From positions 1 to 64,000 of the forward strand of contig DHKO01000019.1 in NCBI GenBank assembly GCA_002404895.1: a DNA stretch of 64,000 nucleotides, read 5' to 3'. How positions within the stretch are numbered: the first letter of the stretch is position 1; each line of letters opens with the position of its first letter. The notes beneath the pieces were generated by a model. It was not told the origin of the DNA, did not search any database, and saw only the letters and a list, made by a program, of their open reading frames with translations. Below, one piece after another: positions 25,157 through 32,923 of this stretch. The DNA is from Treponema sp. UBA4692. GTDB lineage: Bacteria; Spirochaetota; Spirochaetia; Treponematales; Treponemataceae. The translations under genes were made by a program, and so were the position numbers.

Positions 25157-26821
25157 TTACTTGTGCCTGAAAAACGACCTGATTCTGCTGAAAAATCCTG
25201 ATTTTTTCGCTGGAGCGGTGTTTTTAGGCGATTTTTTCGTCTGCTGAACTGAAAATCCGTTTCCGCTGTTTTTTGCAGATTTTGCCCTGCCCTTGTTTTT
25301 CCCGGATTTTCCAGTTTTATCAAAATTCTTAGCATTGGAATTTTCAGCTTTTCTGCCGTTGAAATTCTTTTGCTTCTTGAAATTCTGATTTTTTGCTTCG
25401 GCGTTTTTAGAGTCAAAATTTCTGGCAGCCGCGCCTTTTGAAATTTTCGCGTATTTTTCCTTAAAATAAGCGAGCCGCTCGTCAGAAGTCATTCTTGAAA
25501 GTTTTTCAAGCTCCTCGCTCGAGTTTTCCCTTGAGGCTGCTCCTGAATTTCTGTCGTTTTCCGACCTGTTTCTTCTGCCGCTGCCTTTCTTTGTATTTCG
25601 GCTTTCGCGGCTGCGTTTTCCGTAGCTTTCGCGCTCCTCGCTTCTTGGCTTTTCTCCGTCAAGCTTGATGTACACATCGCGGCTTTTGTCCTCCGCCAAG
25701 TCCTCGCTGATTGCAACGTGGCTTGGAATCTGTTTTCCGATGTAACGCTCAATCGGCGCGAGCGAATAAACATCGCGCTCGGAGCAGAATGTGTACGCTT
25801 TTCCGGATTTTCCCGCCCTAGCCGTCCGCCCGATTCTGTGAACGTAGTTTTCTGCCTCTGTCGGAAGGTCGTAGTTCACAACCATTGCAAGGTCATTCAC
25901 GTCGATTCCCCGGGCAGCCACGTCTGTCGCGACAAGGCACTTTATCTTCCGCGCCTTGAACGAGTCCATTATCTTCTGCCGCTTGAACTGAGGCAAATCT
26001 CCAATCAGATATTCGTTCTCAAATCCGTTTATGCGAAGCCGCTTAGAGACAATCTCGCACATTTTCTTTGTGTCGCAGAAAATAATCACGCTTTCAGGGC
26101 TTTCTTTCTTTAAGATTGCGACAAGCAATGACATTTTGTCGCCGCTTGAAACGTGGATAAGCTCCTGGTCGATTTCATCGACTGTGACGCTCTCAGGCTC
26201 AATCGAAATTTCCTTCGCGTTCTTTGCGTATTCCCATGCGAGATTTTTCACATAAGAGTTGAGTGTCGCTGAAAAAAGCATTGTCTGGCGGCTCTCGTCG
26301 CTTGGAAGAAATTTTATCAGCTTTCTCAAGTCAGGATAAAATCCCATGTCAAACATTCGGTCAGCCTCGTCAATCACAAGAAAACCGACTTTGCTCAAAT
26401 CCATGTGCTTTGACTCTTCAAGGTCGATAATTCTTCCCGGCGTTCCGATTATGATTTTCACGCCTTTCTTCAAGTCTGAAATCTGCTTTTCGTAGCCGAC
26501 TCCGCCGTAAAAAGACGCGAAGTAAAGCCCGCAGTATTTCCCGAGATTTTTTGCCTCTTCCTCGACCTGCACGGCAAGCTCGCGCGTCGGAACCAGGACA
26601 AGCGCATTTTTTCCCTCGTTTTCAGGCTTTAAAAGCTCCTGCATAACTGTAACAAGATAAGCCGCAGTTTTTCCTGTTCCTGTCTGCGACTGAACATACA
26701 AATTGCTTCCGTCCAAAGAAACTTCAAGAACTTTTTCCTGAACAGGCGTGCATTTTACGTATCCGCACTCGCCAAGTCCCTTTTTCAGATTCTCATTTAA
26801 ATTTAATTCAGAATAGTTCAT
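25157..26821 (-). CDS. DEAD-box ATP-dependent RNA helicase
   Basis: Unwinds RNA duplexes, typically in ribosome assembly or mRNA turnover. The two RecA-like domains span about residues 1-370: Q motif (YVKCTPVQ), motif I QTGTGKT, Ia PTRELAVQ, II DEAD (VIDEADRMFD), III SAT, V RGIDV, VI HRIGRTARAG. The last ~180 residues are a basic, Asn/Lys/Ser/Arg-rich low-complexity tail that probably binds RNA, as in RhlE/DbpA-like enzymes. No RGG or specific RNA-binding fold is recognisable, so the exact subtype is left open. Divergent from the RlmK-like gene, sharing a 92-base promoter region with TATAAT on the minus strand. Confidence 0.92.
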   Translation of the reverse strand: MNYSELNLNENLKKGLGECGYVKCTPVQEKVLEVSLDGSNLYVQSQTGTGKTAAYLVTVMQELLKPENEGKNALVLVPTRELAVQVEEEAKNLGKYCGLYFASFYGGVGYEKQISDLKKGVKIIIGTPGRIIDLEESKHMDLSKVGFLVIDEADRMFDMGFYPDLRKLIKFLPSDESRQTMLFSATLNSYVKNLAWEYAKNAKEISIEPESVTVDEIDQELIHVSSGDKMSLLVAILKKESPESVIIFCDTKKMCEIVSKRLRINGFENEYLIGDLPQFKRQKIMDSFKARKIKCLVATDVAARGIDVNDLAMVVNYDLPTEAENYVHRIGRTARAGKSGKAYTFCSERDVYSLAPIERYIGKQIPSHVAISEDLAEDKSRDVYIKLDGEKPRSEERESYGKRSRESRNTKKGSGRRNRSENDRNSGAASRENSSEELEKLSRMTSDERLAYFKEKYAKISKGAAARNFDSKNAEAKNQNFKKQKNFNGRKAENSNAKNFDKTGKSGKNKGRAKSAKNSGNGFSVQQTKKSPKNTAPAKKSGFFSRIRSFFRHK

Positions 26822-26913
26822 AATAAATTGCTTCGATTATATTCTAAACTAAAAATGTTGTATATACTTGTCGGGAATTAGAAAAATTCTATAAAAAGTC
26901 AAAAGGTTGTTTT

Positions 26914-28050
26914 ATGAACCAGAACACAGAAGAAAAAAATAAATATCAGTCGCAAATTTTCGCGAACCGTCTTTCAAAAAGATTCAAGCAGCTCCGAAAA
27001 TGGGCAAGAAAAAACAGAATCACCTGCTACCGCCTTTATGACCGCGATATTCCTGAAGTTCCTGTCGCTGTGGATTTGTACGAATTTCTCCCGGACGGAA
27101 TCGACAGCAAGATTGAAGCCGCAAGATTTCTGCTCGAGGAGGATTCGCGGATTTCCGCAAATGACTTGTCGGCGGCAAAGGAAAAATCCGCAAGAAGCTA
27201 CGCGCATCTCTATCTTTATGAGCGTCCTTACGAGAAAGATGAAAAGGAAGAAGAGCTTTGGCTTGACGAAATTTCAAAAGCGTGCGCGGAAGTTCTTGGA
27301 ATTTCAGGAGACCATGTGATAAGAAAACTTCGGAAAAAGCAGAAAGGCGAAAGCCAGTATGAGAAAATCGAGGCTAAGCGCGCTGTTTCAGGATATGTTC
27401 AGGAGTACGGACAGCTTTTCAAAGTCAATCTGAGCGACTATCTTGACACGGGGCTCTTCTTTGACCACAGACCGCTCCGCTCAAAAATCCGCTCGTCTTG
27501 CGCCGGAAAATCCATCTTGAATCTTTACTGCTACACGGCGAGCTTCTCTGTTTACGCGGCTGAAGGAAATGCAAATAGAATCGAGTCCGTGGATTTGAGC
27601 AATACTTATATCGACTGGGCGAAATTCAACTTTGCGCTTAACGACTTTAATCCTGACGACAAAAAATATATTTTCACGCGCGGAGATGTTACGGATTTCC
27701 TTGATGAAAAATGCACGGAAAAGCCGAATTCAGACGGCTCAAACCGATACGACATCATAATTCTTGATCCGCCGACTTTCTCTAACTCGAAGAACACAAG
27801 AAACACGCTTGACATCAACCGTGACTGGCCGACTCTTGTCGAAAAATGTATACATCTTCTGAACAAAAAAGGAGTGCTTTATTTTTCAACAAACTCAAAG
27901 CGCCTGAAATTTGATGAGAATCTCATTTTCAGCGGCAAAATCACACAGAATGAGGTTATTATCGAAGATATTACGGAAGAGTCAGTTCCAGAAGATTTCA
28001 AGGTCTCAAAATCAAGACGGTGCTGGAAAATTTCACTCGCGGAAAAATAA
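26914..28050 (+). CDS. Class I SAM methyltransferase, RlmK-like (23S rRNA m7G)
   Basis: 378 residues. The start RLSKRFKQLRKWARKNRITCYRLYDRDIPE resembles the C-terminal RlmK half of the E. coli fusion RlmKL, which makes m7G2069 in 23S rRNA. SAM motif I is SILNLYCYTASFSVYAA, acidic motif II ESVDLSNTYIDWAK, and motif IV ILDPPTFSNSKNT. The RlmL half (m2G) and THUMP domain are absent, so this is a stand-alone RlmK-type or RlmI-like enzyme. The promoter is probably TTGTCG-16-TATAAA (near 26868-26895), and AAGG precedes the ATG. Confidence 0.82.
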   Translation: MNQNTEEKNKYQSQIFANRLSKRFKQLRKWARKNRITCYRLYDRDIPEVPVAVDLYEFLPDGIDSKIEAARFLLEEDSRISANDLSAAKEKSARSYAHLYLYERPYEKDEKEEELWLDEISKACAEVLGISGDHVIRKLRKKQKGESQYEKIEAKRAVSGYVQEYGQLFKVNLSDYLDTGLFFDHRPLRSKIRSSCAGKSILNLYCYTASFSVYAAEGNANRIESVDLSNTYIDWAKFNFALNDFNPDDKKYIFTRGDVTDFLDEKCTEKPNSDGSNRYDIIILDPPTFSNSKNTRNTLDINRDWPTLVEKCIHLLNKKGVLYFSTNSKRLKFDENLIFSGKITQNEVIIEDITEESVPEDFKVSKSRRCWKISLAEK

Positions 28051-28060
28051 CGAAAAAGCC

Positions 28061-28102
28061 GGATTGCAAAATGAAAAGCGGCTGTCGTTTTTTTTGCAAT
28101 CC
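28061..28102. repeat. Inverted repeat after RlmK-like gene
   Basis: GGATTGCAAAA (28061-28071) and TTTTGCAATCC (28092-28102), an 11-bp perfect stem with 20-base loop just past the stop. The usual T tract follows in neither direction; it may be a weak or processed 3' end. Confidence 0.5.
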
Positions 28103-28193
28103 AACTTATGACATTAAAATTTGATTCTGCTTGCTAAGCAAAATGCTGTTTCTTAGATGGTTCTTGTCTGTCTGAAATTTCTAGTTTTAAAAC

Positions 28194-28232
28194 TAAAAAT
28201 CCCGCTCAAATCAGAAATGACCTGAGCGGGAT
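28194..28232 (-). terminator. Intrinsic terminator after rpmE
   Basis: ATCCCGCTCA (28199-28208) with TGAGCGGGAT (28223-28232), a perfect 10-bp stem. On the minus strand a T-rich run follows, 19 bases past the rpmE stop. Confidence 0.85.
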
Positions 28233-28250
28233 TCATTAAGCATTCGCCTA

Positions 28251-28460
28251 TTAGTTTTCAGTCTTAACGCCGTAACGTTTGTTGAATCTTTCGATACGAC
28301 CTGCAGTATCAACAAGTTTCTGTTTTCCTGTGTAGAACGGGTGGCATGCTGAACAAATTTCAACATGGATGTCCTTTACTGTAGAACGTGTTTCAATCAC
28401 GTTTCCGCACTGACAAGTGATTTTTGTCAACTGATAATCTGGGTGAATTCCCTTTTTCAT
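28251..28460 (-). CDS. rpmE: 50S ribosomal protein L31
   Basis: 69-residue L31 of the zinc-binding (C+) type: Cys pairs in ITCQCGN and EICSACHPFYTGKQK, then GRIERFNKRYG. Start after CAGGAG. It has its own terminator and is separated from rnc by 140 bases that contain a small hairpin (GCACT...AGTGC, 28510-28533). That hairpin could be a leader element, but nothing specific is recognised. Confidence 0.96.
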   Translation of the reverse strand: MKKGIHPDYQLTKITCQCGNVIETRSTVKDIHVEICSACHPFYTGKQKLVDTAGRIERFNKRYGVKTEN

Positions 28461-28600
28461 AATTTAACTCCTGTTCTTCTTGCCCGATACTGTAGAAATG
28501 CCGGTCAGCACTACATAACACAAAAAAGTGCCGTATCATTCCCTCACCGTTACAAATCAAGACAATACCACAAAAAGATTTCCCAATTATAATAAAAAGA

Positions 28601-29329
28601 CTATTTGCTAGTCAATTCTTTCCATGCTTTTTTTGCGACATTCTGCTCAGCTTCTTTCTTGCTTTTTCCAGCCTCAGGCCCGAAAACCGCATTTTTCAGA
28701 TGGACTGAAACCCAGAATGTTCTGTCGTGGTCTGGCCCGTCCTCTTTCACAAGCTCGTATGTCGGGCAAGTCTTGTATTTTTTCTGATGATATTCCTGAA
28801 GCATTGTTTTGAAATCTTTGTTTCCTTTGTCATCAAGGACTTTTTTTATCTCAGGAATTATGAAAGAAAGAACGAAGTCCTCCGCCTTTTTATATCCGCT
28901 ATCAAGATAATACGCGCCGATTACAGCTTCGACGGCATCGGCGATAATCGCCTTTTTCTGCCTTCCGCCGCTCCGCTCCTCGCCGTTTCCGAGAATCATC
29001 AGCTTGTCGATTCCCATTTTGAACCCGATTGGGGCTAAAACCTGCTCTGAAACGACGTTGCTCTTGATTTTCGCAAGATCCCCCTCGGGATTTTCTGAAA
29101 GCAGCTTGTAAAGATAGTCCGCTGTGGCGAGACCAAGCACGCTGTCGCCCAGAAATTCGAGGCGCTCGTTGTTTTCAAGCCGGTCTTGATGTCCCTCATT
29201 TGAAAAGGACCGGTGATGAAAAGCCAAATCCAAAAGATTCAAATTTGAAAATTTGATAGAAAGCTCATTGCAGAATCTTTCTAAAGCCCTTTTTCTGTCT
29301 GCTTTTATGTTTTTTTTTGAAAAAATCAT
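28601..29329 (-). CDS. rnc: Ribonuclease III
   Basis: Cuts double-stranded RNA in rRNA and mRNA processing. The signature NNERLEFLGDSVLGL carries the metal-binding acids; a second acidic site is in DAVEAVIGAYYLD. The C-terminal dsRNA-binding domain runs from NKDFKTMLQEYHQ to AEQNVAKKAWKEL. The ATG at 29329 (MIFSKKN) follows GGTG at proper spacing and is preferred over a TTG four codons upstream. Downstream of acpP and rpmF on the same strand, a common bacterial grouping of lipid and rRNA genes. Confidence 0.95.
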   Translation of the reverse strand: MIFSKKNIKADRKRALERFCNELSIKFSNLNLLDLAFHHRSFSNEGHQDRLENNERLEFLGDSVLGLATADYLYKLLSENPEGDLAKIKSNVVSEQVLAPIGFKMGIDKLMILGNGEERSGGRQKKAIIADAVEAVIGAYYLDSGYKKAEDFVLSFIIPEIKKVLDDKGNKDFKTMLQEYHQKKYKTCPTYELVKEDGPDHDRTFWVSVHLKNAVFGPEAGKSKKEAEQNVAKKAWKELTSK

Positions 29330-29398
29330 ATTTTTCACCAAAATGCAAAAAAAAACACAGGCGAAAACCTGTGCTTTTCTAAGAATCAGAATCTAAAC

Positions 29399-29638
29399 TT
29401 ATTTAGACTGAGCTTCTTTGATGAAGTTGTAAGCATCTCTTACAGTTTCAAACTCGTTTGCTTTCTCATCTGGGATTGTTACACCAAGCTCTTCCTCGAT
29501 AGCGTATACAAGCTCGTATGTGTCAAGCGAATCAGCTCCGAGATCTCCGCGGAAAGAAGAATCGAGTGTGATTTTGCTCTCGTCGATTTCAAGTTTCTCT
29601 GCGATAAGTTTCTGGATTTTCTGAAATAATTCGTCCAT
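29399..29638 (-). CDS. acpP: Acyl carrier protein
   Basis: 79-residue acidic carrier of fatty-acid synthesis. The phosphopantetheine Ser is in GADSLDTYELV. Length and helix pattern are typical. SD AGGAG precedes the ATG. Lies between rpmF and rnc with short spacers, so the three probably share the tandem promoters at 29914-29973. Confidence 0.96.
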   Translation of the reverse strand: MDELFQKIQKLIAEKLEIDESKITLDSSFRGDLGADSLDTYELVYAIEEELGVTIPDEKANEFETVRDAYNFIKEAQSK

Positions 29639-29684
29639 CTTTTGTCTCCTAATTTTTATTTAGCCTATGCTAGAAAATAATGTT

Positions 29685-29873
29685 TTAGCCGTTTACTTCA
29701 GGTGTGATAACCTGACGACCGCGGTAGAAACCACATTTAGGACAAACGTGGTGTGGCAAAACAAGGTTGCCACAGTTTCCGCAAGCAACAAGCTGTGGTG
29801 CATCAAGATGCATATTTACTCCACGGCGTCTGCGTGTGCGAGCTTTCGATGTTTTCGCTCTAGGTACTGCCAT
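29685..29873 (-). CDS. rpmF: 50S ribosomal protein L32
   Basis: 62 residues beginning MAVPRAKTSKARTRRRRG, with zinc ligands in CGNCGNLVLPHHVCPKCGFY. First gene of the rpmF-acpP-rnc group; in many bacteria rpmF also leads fatty-acid genes. Confidence 0.96.
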   Translation of the reverse strand: MAVPRAKTSKARTRRRRGVNMHLDAPQLVACGNCGNLVLPHHVCPKCGFYRGRQVITPEVNG

Positions 29874-29913
29874 TTATAAAACCTCACTAATGATTTTAGA
29901 TATAACAGGGTTT

Positions 29914-29973
29914 ATACTACATTAGTTTCCACCCGAATGTCAATTATTATATTCACGAAATCTCTATTGTCAA
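29914..29973 (-). promoter_or_regulatory. Tandem promoters of rpmF-acpP-rnc
   Basis: P1: TTGACA (29973-29968), 16 bases, TATAAT (29951-29946), both perfect consensus. P2: TTGACA (29943-29938), 18 bases, TAGTAT (29919-29914). The P1 -10 nearly abuts the P2 -35. Such strength suits ribosomal protein and ACP output. Confidence 0.75.
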
Positions 29974-29990
29974 TCGCTTTTTAAATTTTA

Positions 29991-30017
29991 TATGACAAAA
30001 TTTGAAAATTTGTCATA
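29991..30017. promoter_or_regulatory. 27-bp palindrome upstream of rpmF promoters
   Basis: TATGACAAA-N9-TTTGTCATA; the inner bases continue the symmetry, leaving one mismatched pair in 13. Its edge is 17 bases upstream of the P1 -35 and it lies after the coaD stop. It could be an operator for a fatty-acid or growth regulator, or the coaD 3' hairpin, though no T run follows. Confidence 0.45.
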
Positions 30018-30034
30018 ATAATCCTCATCCAAGC

Positions 30035-30529
30035 CTATTCTTCCGAATTTTTATTTGCGTATTTCTTCAATATTTCTTTTTTTACAATTTCAGGAACCAT
30101 TCCAGAAACGTCTCCGCCGAACGATGCAAGCTCCTTTATCGAGCTGGATTTTACAATCACGTATTTCGGCTCTGTCGGAATGAAAAGGGTCTCGATTTTT
30201 GAGTCCAGATTGTGGTTCATCAGTGAAAGGTCGAATTCGTATGCGAAATCGTTTGAATTCCGGATTCCTCTTATTAAAATATTCGCGTTGTTTTTCTCCG
30301 CATAGTCAACAATCAGCTTGTCCCATATGTGGACGGAGACGTTTTTGTATTCTTTCGTTAGAGCCTTGAGCATTTTGAGCCGCTCGTCAGGAGTGAAAAG
30401 GAATTTTTTTTCAGGATTGAACGCGACTACAACATCGAGCTTGTCGAAAAGTCTGCTCGCGCGCTTTATAATATTCAAATGTCCGTTTGTCGGAGGGTCA
30501 AAAGTTCCTGCAAATACCGCTGAAGTCAT
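30035..30529 (-). CDS. coaD: Phosphopantetheine adenylyltransferase
   Basis: Penultimate step of coenzyme A synthesis. The start is ATG at 30529 (MTSAVFAGTFDPPTNGHL), giving 164 residues, the normal size. The frame stays open for 135 more codons upstream, but those are a Ser/Gly-rich shadow of the divergent lipoprotein gene. Nucleotidyltransferase motif GTFDPPTNGH, RGIRNSNDFAYEF and VKSSSIKEL are present. CoA supplies the phosphopantetheine of the neighbouring AcpP. Confidence 0.96.
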   Translation of the reverse strand: MTSAVFAGTFDPPTNGHLNIIKRASRLFDKLDVVVAFNPEKKFLFTPDERLKMLKALTKEYKNVSVHIWDKLIVDYAEKNNANILIRGIRNSNDFAYEFDLSLMNHNLDSKIETLFIPTEPKYVIVKSSSIKELASFGGDVSGMVPEIVKKEILKKYANKNSEE

Positions 30530-30548
30530 ACAGATGAAATTAACACGT

Positions 30549-30577
30549 TTGACTGAATATCTCAAGTATTGTATATT
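30549..30577 (+). promoter_or_regulatory. Promoter of lipoprotein gene, apparently giving a leaderless mRNA
   Basis: TTGACT (30549-30554), 17 bases, TATATT (30572-30577). The expected +1 is 30584-30585, that is, the A of the start codon. No SD exists between the -10 and the ATG. Confidence 0.6.
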
Positions 30578-30584
30578 TTTTACT

Positions 30585-31253
30585 ATGAAAAAAACAAGTT
30601 TTGAATCAAAAATAAAGATTTTTTCAGCTCTGGTCAGTTTCTTTGCCGCGTTTTCTCTTCTCTCTTGCGGAACTGTAAAAGAAGCTGCCGTGCCTCCTGC
30701 GGAAATTCCAGCTGAAACTGAAAAGCCTGCTGGGCCGGAGATTGCTGTCGAAGAGCCGCGTCCTGTTGTAGTTGAGGAGCCAGTGCCTGAAGAAGTCGCA
30801 GAAGAGCCGGCGGTGGAAGAGGTTCCTGCGGCAGAAGATGAATATGCCCGCTCTGTCGGAAATGTTTCTGTCTCGCGGGACACTTTTGCGGAAGACAAGG
30901 AAAGAGTCCTTAAGATAATTTCCGAGCTGGACACTGTTATGAAAGATTTTGACTACAAGTCTTGGCTTAGATATGTGGACAAAGAGACAATCGATTATTG
31001 GTCGAGACCTGTGAATCTCAAAAAAGCGCAGAATCGGCTTCCTGTAAAAGGACTTCGCCTTAACAGCCTTGAGGATTACTTTAAATACGTTTTTGTTCCT
31101 GCAAGGAAAGGTCGCGAGGTTACAGAAATCAGGTATATTTCTGACAAATACATAAAGGCTATTCAGACAGGAAGCGAGCAGGATATTGTCTACTATTATT
31201 TCAATAAAATAAACGGTTTCTGGATGGTGAATATTCCGCCGATTGATGAATAA
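30585..31253 (+). CDS. Hypothetical lipoprotein with Pro/Glu/Val-rich linker
   Basis: 222 residues. Signal peptide MKKTSFESKIKIF...FAAFSLLSCG with lipobox LLSC, so the protein is lipid-anchored. Residues ~35-85 are a repetitive acidic Pro/Glu/Val linker (EEPRPVVVEEPVPEEV). The C-terminal ~130 residues are a folded domain with KDFDYKSWLRYVDKETIDYWS and YYYFNKINGFWMVNIPP, which I do not recognise. The start at 30585 is set by the signal peptide; a longer frame upstream translates antisense coaD. The promoter abuts the start codon. Confidence 0.8.
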   Translation: MKKTSFESKIKIFSALVSFFAAFSLLSCGTVKEAAVPPAEIPAETEKPAGPEIAVEEPRPVVVEEPVPEEVAEEPAVEEVPAAEDEYARSVGNVSVSRDTFAEDKERVLKIISELDTVMKDFDYKSWLRYVDKETIDYWSRPVNLKKAQNRLPVKGLRLNSLEDYFKYVFVPARKGREVTEIRYISDKYIKAIQTGSEQDIVYYYFNKINGFWMVNIPPIDE

Positions 31254-31287
31254 GCGCGCTTCCAAATCTCTTGGATATTGATTTAAG

Positions 31288-31316
31288 TTGCTTTTAAAAA
31301 AAAATTATTTTATACT
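31288..31316 (+). promoter_or_regulatory. Promoter of exported HEAT-repeat gene
   Basis: TTGCTT (31288-31293), 17 bases containing an A9 run, TATACT (31311-31316). The ~40-base leader ends in AGGAGG before the ATG. Confidence 0.6.
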
Positions 31317-31361
31317 TTTTATATTGCGATTCGATGTCGCTTTCCTAGGAGGAATCTTTTA

Positions 31362-32105
31362 ATGAAATCTTTGAAAAAAGTTGCTGGCGCAATGTGCGCT
31401 ATCCTTGCTGCGGCCGCTGTGTTCGCTCAGGAAAAAGACGCAAGCAAAACAGAAACATCCGCTGAAAGTTCATATTTGAGCAGTGTTGAAGATGTTGTAA
31501 TCACAGAACTTGCAAATTCTGACGAGAGAGACAACAAACTGGTCGCGCTGCAATATCTTGAGGACGCTGTCAATGACGGACGCACAACTCCTGACATGAT
31601 GGCGGCTCTTGGCTCATTGGCAGGCGAAGGAATCGCTTCGCAGTCAAGGACAAAAGGCCGTCTTATGAACAATTTCCCGGATATCCGCGCGAAAGCCTGC
31701 GAGCTTCTCGGAAAAGTCCCGACAGAAGAGTCAAAACATTCGTTGAAAAAAGTTGCGCTTGAAGACAATGAGCCTATGGTTATCACTGCCGCTATCCGTT
31801 CTCTCGGCGATATTGGAATGAACGACAACGATGAGGTCACAAAGACAATCGCCTGGGCGCAGAAAAAGAACGCTGTCCTCAATCCGACATCTTCGCTTGC
31901 GCTTGAAGTTCTCATCGCATATGAGAAACTTGCAGACTCAGTTCAGGACAAGGGAGAGATGATTCAGTCTGTCGGCGCAATTGCGACTGATTACCATTAT
32001 GTAAAGCCTGTAAGAGACCGCGCCCTCGCTCTTTTAAAAACGCTTCAAGGCTCTTCAAATTCCAGCGGCAAATCTTCTTCAAAGAATAATAAAGACGCAA
32101 AATAA
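31362..32105 (+). CDS. Exported HEAT-repeat-like protein
   Basis: 247 residues. A cleavable signal peptide (MKSLKKVAGAMCAILAAAAV then FAQ) directs it to the periplasm. The middle consists of helical pairs of HEAT type: VALQYLEDAVNDGRTTPDMMAALGSL, IRAKACELLGKVPTEESKHSLKKVAL and VITAAIRSLGDIG. The tail is Ser/Lys/Asn-rich. No enzyme motif; probably a protein-binding scaffold. Strong SD AGGAGG and a strong terminator make it a single-gene unit. Confidence 0.75.
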   Translation: MKSLKKVAGAMCAILAAAAVFAQEKDASKTETSAESSYLSSVEDVVITELANSDERDNKLVALQYLEDAVNDGRTTPDMMAALGSLAGEGIASQSRTKGRLMNNFPDIRAKACELLGKVPTEESKHSLKKVALEDNEPMVITAAIRSLGDIGMNDNDEVTKTIAWAQKKNAVLNPTSSLALEVLIAYEKLADSVQDKGEMIQSVGAIATDYHYVKPVRDRALALLKTLQGSSNSSGKSSSKNNKDAK

Positions 32106-32129
32106 ATAAAAAGAAACTGTTTTATGCAA

Positions 32130-32159
32130 GCGGAATCTACACAGATTCCGCTTTTTTTT
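32130..32159 (+). terminator. Intrinsic terminator after HEAT-repeat gene
   Basis: GCGGAATCT (32130-32138), ACAC loop, AGATTCCGC (32143-32151), then eight T. Confidence 0.92.
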
Positions 32160-32197
32160 ATATACTTAAAATAATATTAAAAGAAAGGAGTTTTCTT

Positions 32198-32788
32198 ATG
32201 GAACCGATAATTCTCGCCTCCTCTTCTCCTCGCAGACAAGAAATTTTCAAGCAGCTCAACATTCCTTTTCAGGTTAAGCTTTCTCCAGAAGAGGAAATTA
32301 TACCCGAGGACATGGAAAAAGAAAAAGTTCCTGAGTACCTCGCAATCAACAAGGTTAAATCTGTGGAAAAAGCTTATTTTGCAGACCGCGATATTCCGTG
32401 GATTTTCGGAGCTGACACTATGGTTTATCTTGACGGAGAGCTTTTGGGAAAGCCTGCGGATTCAGAGAAAGCGGCGGAATATCTCGGGCGAATCCAGGGG
32501 CGGACTCATAAAGTGATAACAGGAATGGCTTTGTTTAATGGAAAGCTTATGTATGTTTCAAGCCGCACTGTTGTTACAGAAGTGACTTTCGCGCCGATGA
32601 CAAAAGAAGAAATCGACTGGTATGTTGACTCCGGAGAATGGCACGGTGCCGCTGGCGGATACAGAATTCAGGGGCTTGCGTCGTGTTTTATAAGCAAAAT
32701 TGTCGGAACCAGCACGAATGTGGTTGGCTTGCCTATTTTTGATCTTTATGATATGTTGAAAGAACAGGGGTATTCATTTATCGGATAA
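32198..32788 (+). CDS. maf: Maf-like nucleoside triphosphate pyrophosphatase
   Basis: 196 residues. Family motif ILASSSPRRQEIF at the N-terminus, GADTMVYLDGELLGKP and GAAGGYRIQG are diagnostic. Hydrolyses non-canonical or modified NTPs (dTTP/UTP or m7GTP subgroup not decided here). AAAGGAG precedes the ATG. Lies just upstream of rpsB, but a 135-base leader separates them. Confidence 0.92.
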   Translation: MEPIILASSSPRRQEIFKQLNIPFQVKLSPEEEIIPEDMEKEKVPEYLAINKVKSVEKAYFADRDIPWIFGADTMVYLDGELLGKPADSEKAAEYLGRIQGRTHKVITGMALFNGKLMYVSSRTVVTEVTFAPMTKEEIDWYVDSGEWHGAAGGYRIQGLASCFISKIVGTSTNVVGLPIFDLYDMLKEQGYSFIG

Positions 32789-32875
32789 CTCTGCCGGGCT
32801 TTGCTGGAGGCTGTTGGCTGAAATCAAGGTTGCGTAATTATCCGGGCGGAAACGTCACGAGAAACAGAGTACGGT

Positions 32876-32906
32876 GGAAAGATTTTATCAAGGATAAAAC
32901 TTTTCC
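32876..32906 (+). promoter_or_regulatory. Hairpin in rpsB leader
   Basis: GGAAAGATTTTATC (32876-32889) pairs with GATAAAACTTTTCC (32893-32906), with one mismatch and one G-U pair around an AAG loop, six bases before the SD. S2 represses its own operon in other bacteria through a leader; this hairpin is a candidate site, by analogy only. Confidence 0.4.
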
Positions 32907-32923
32907 GGTGAAGGAGAAACTCT

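Noticed and set aside
28061..28102. Intrinsic terminator after the RlmK-like gene
   Set aside because: Good stem but no T tract on either side.
30530..30934. Ser/Gly-rich extension of CoaD
   Set aside because: It is the antisense of the Pro/Glu-rich lipoprotein; CoaD of normal length starts at 30529.
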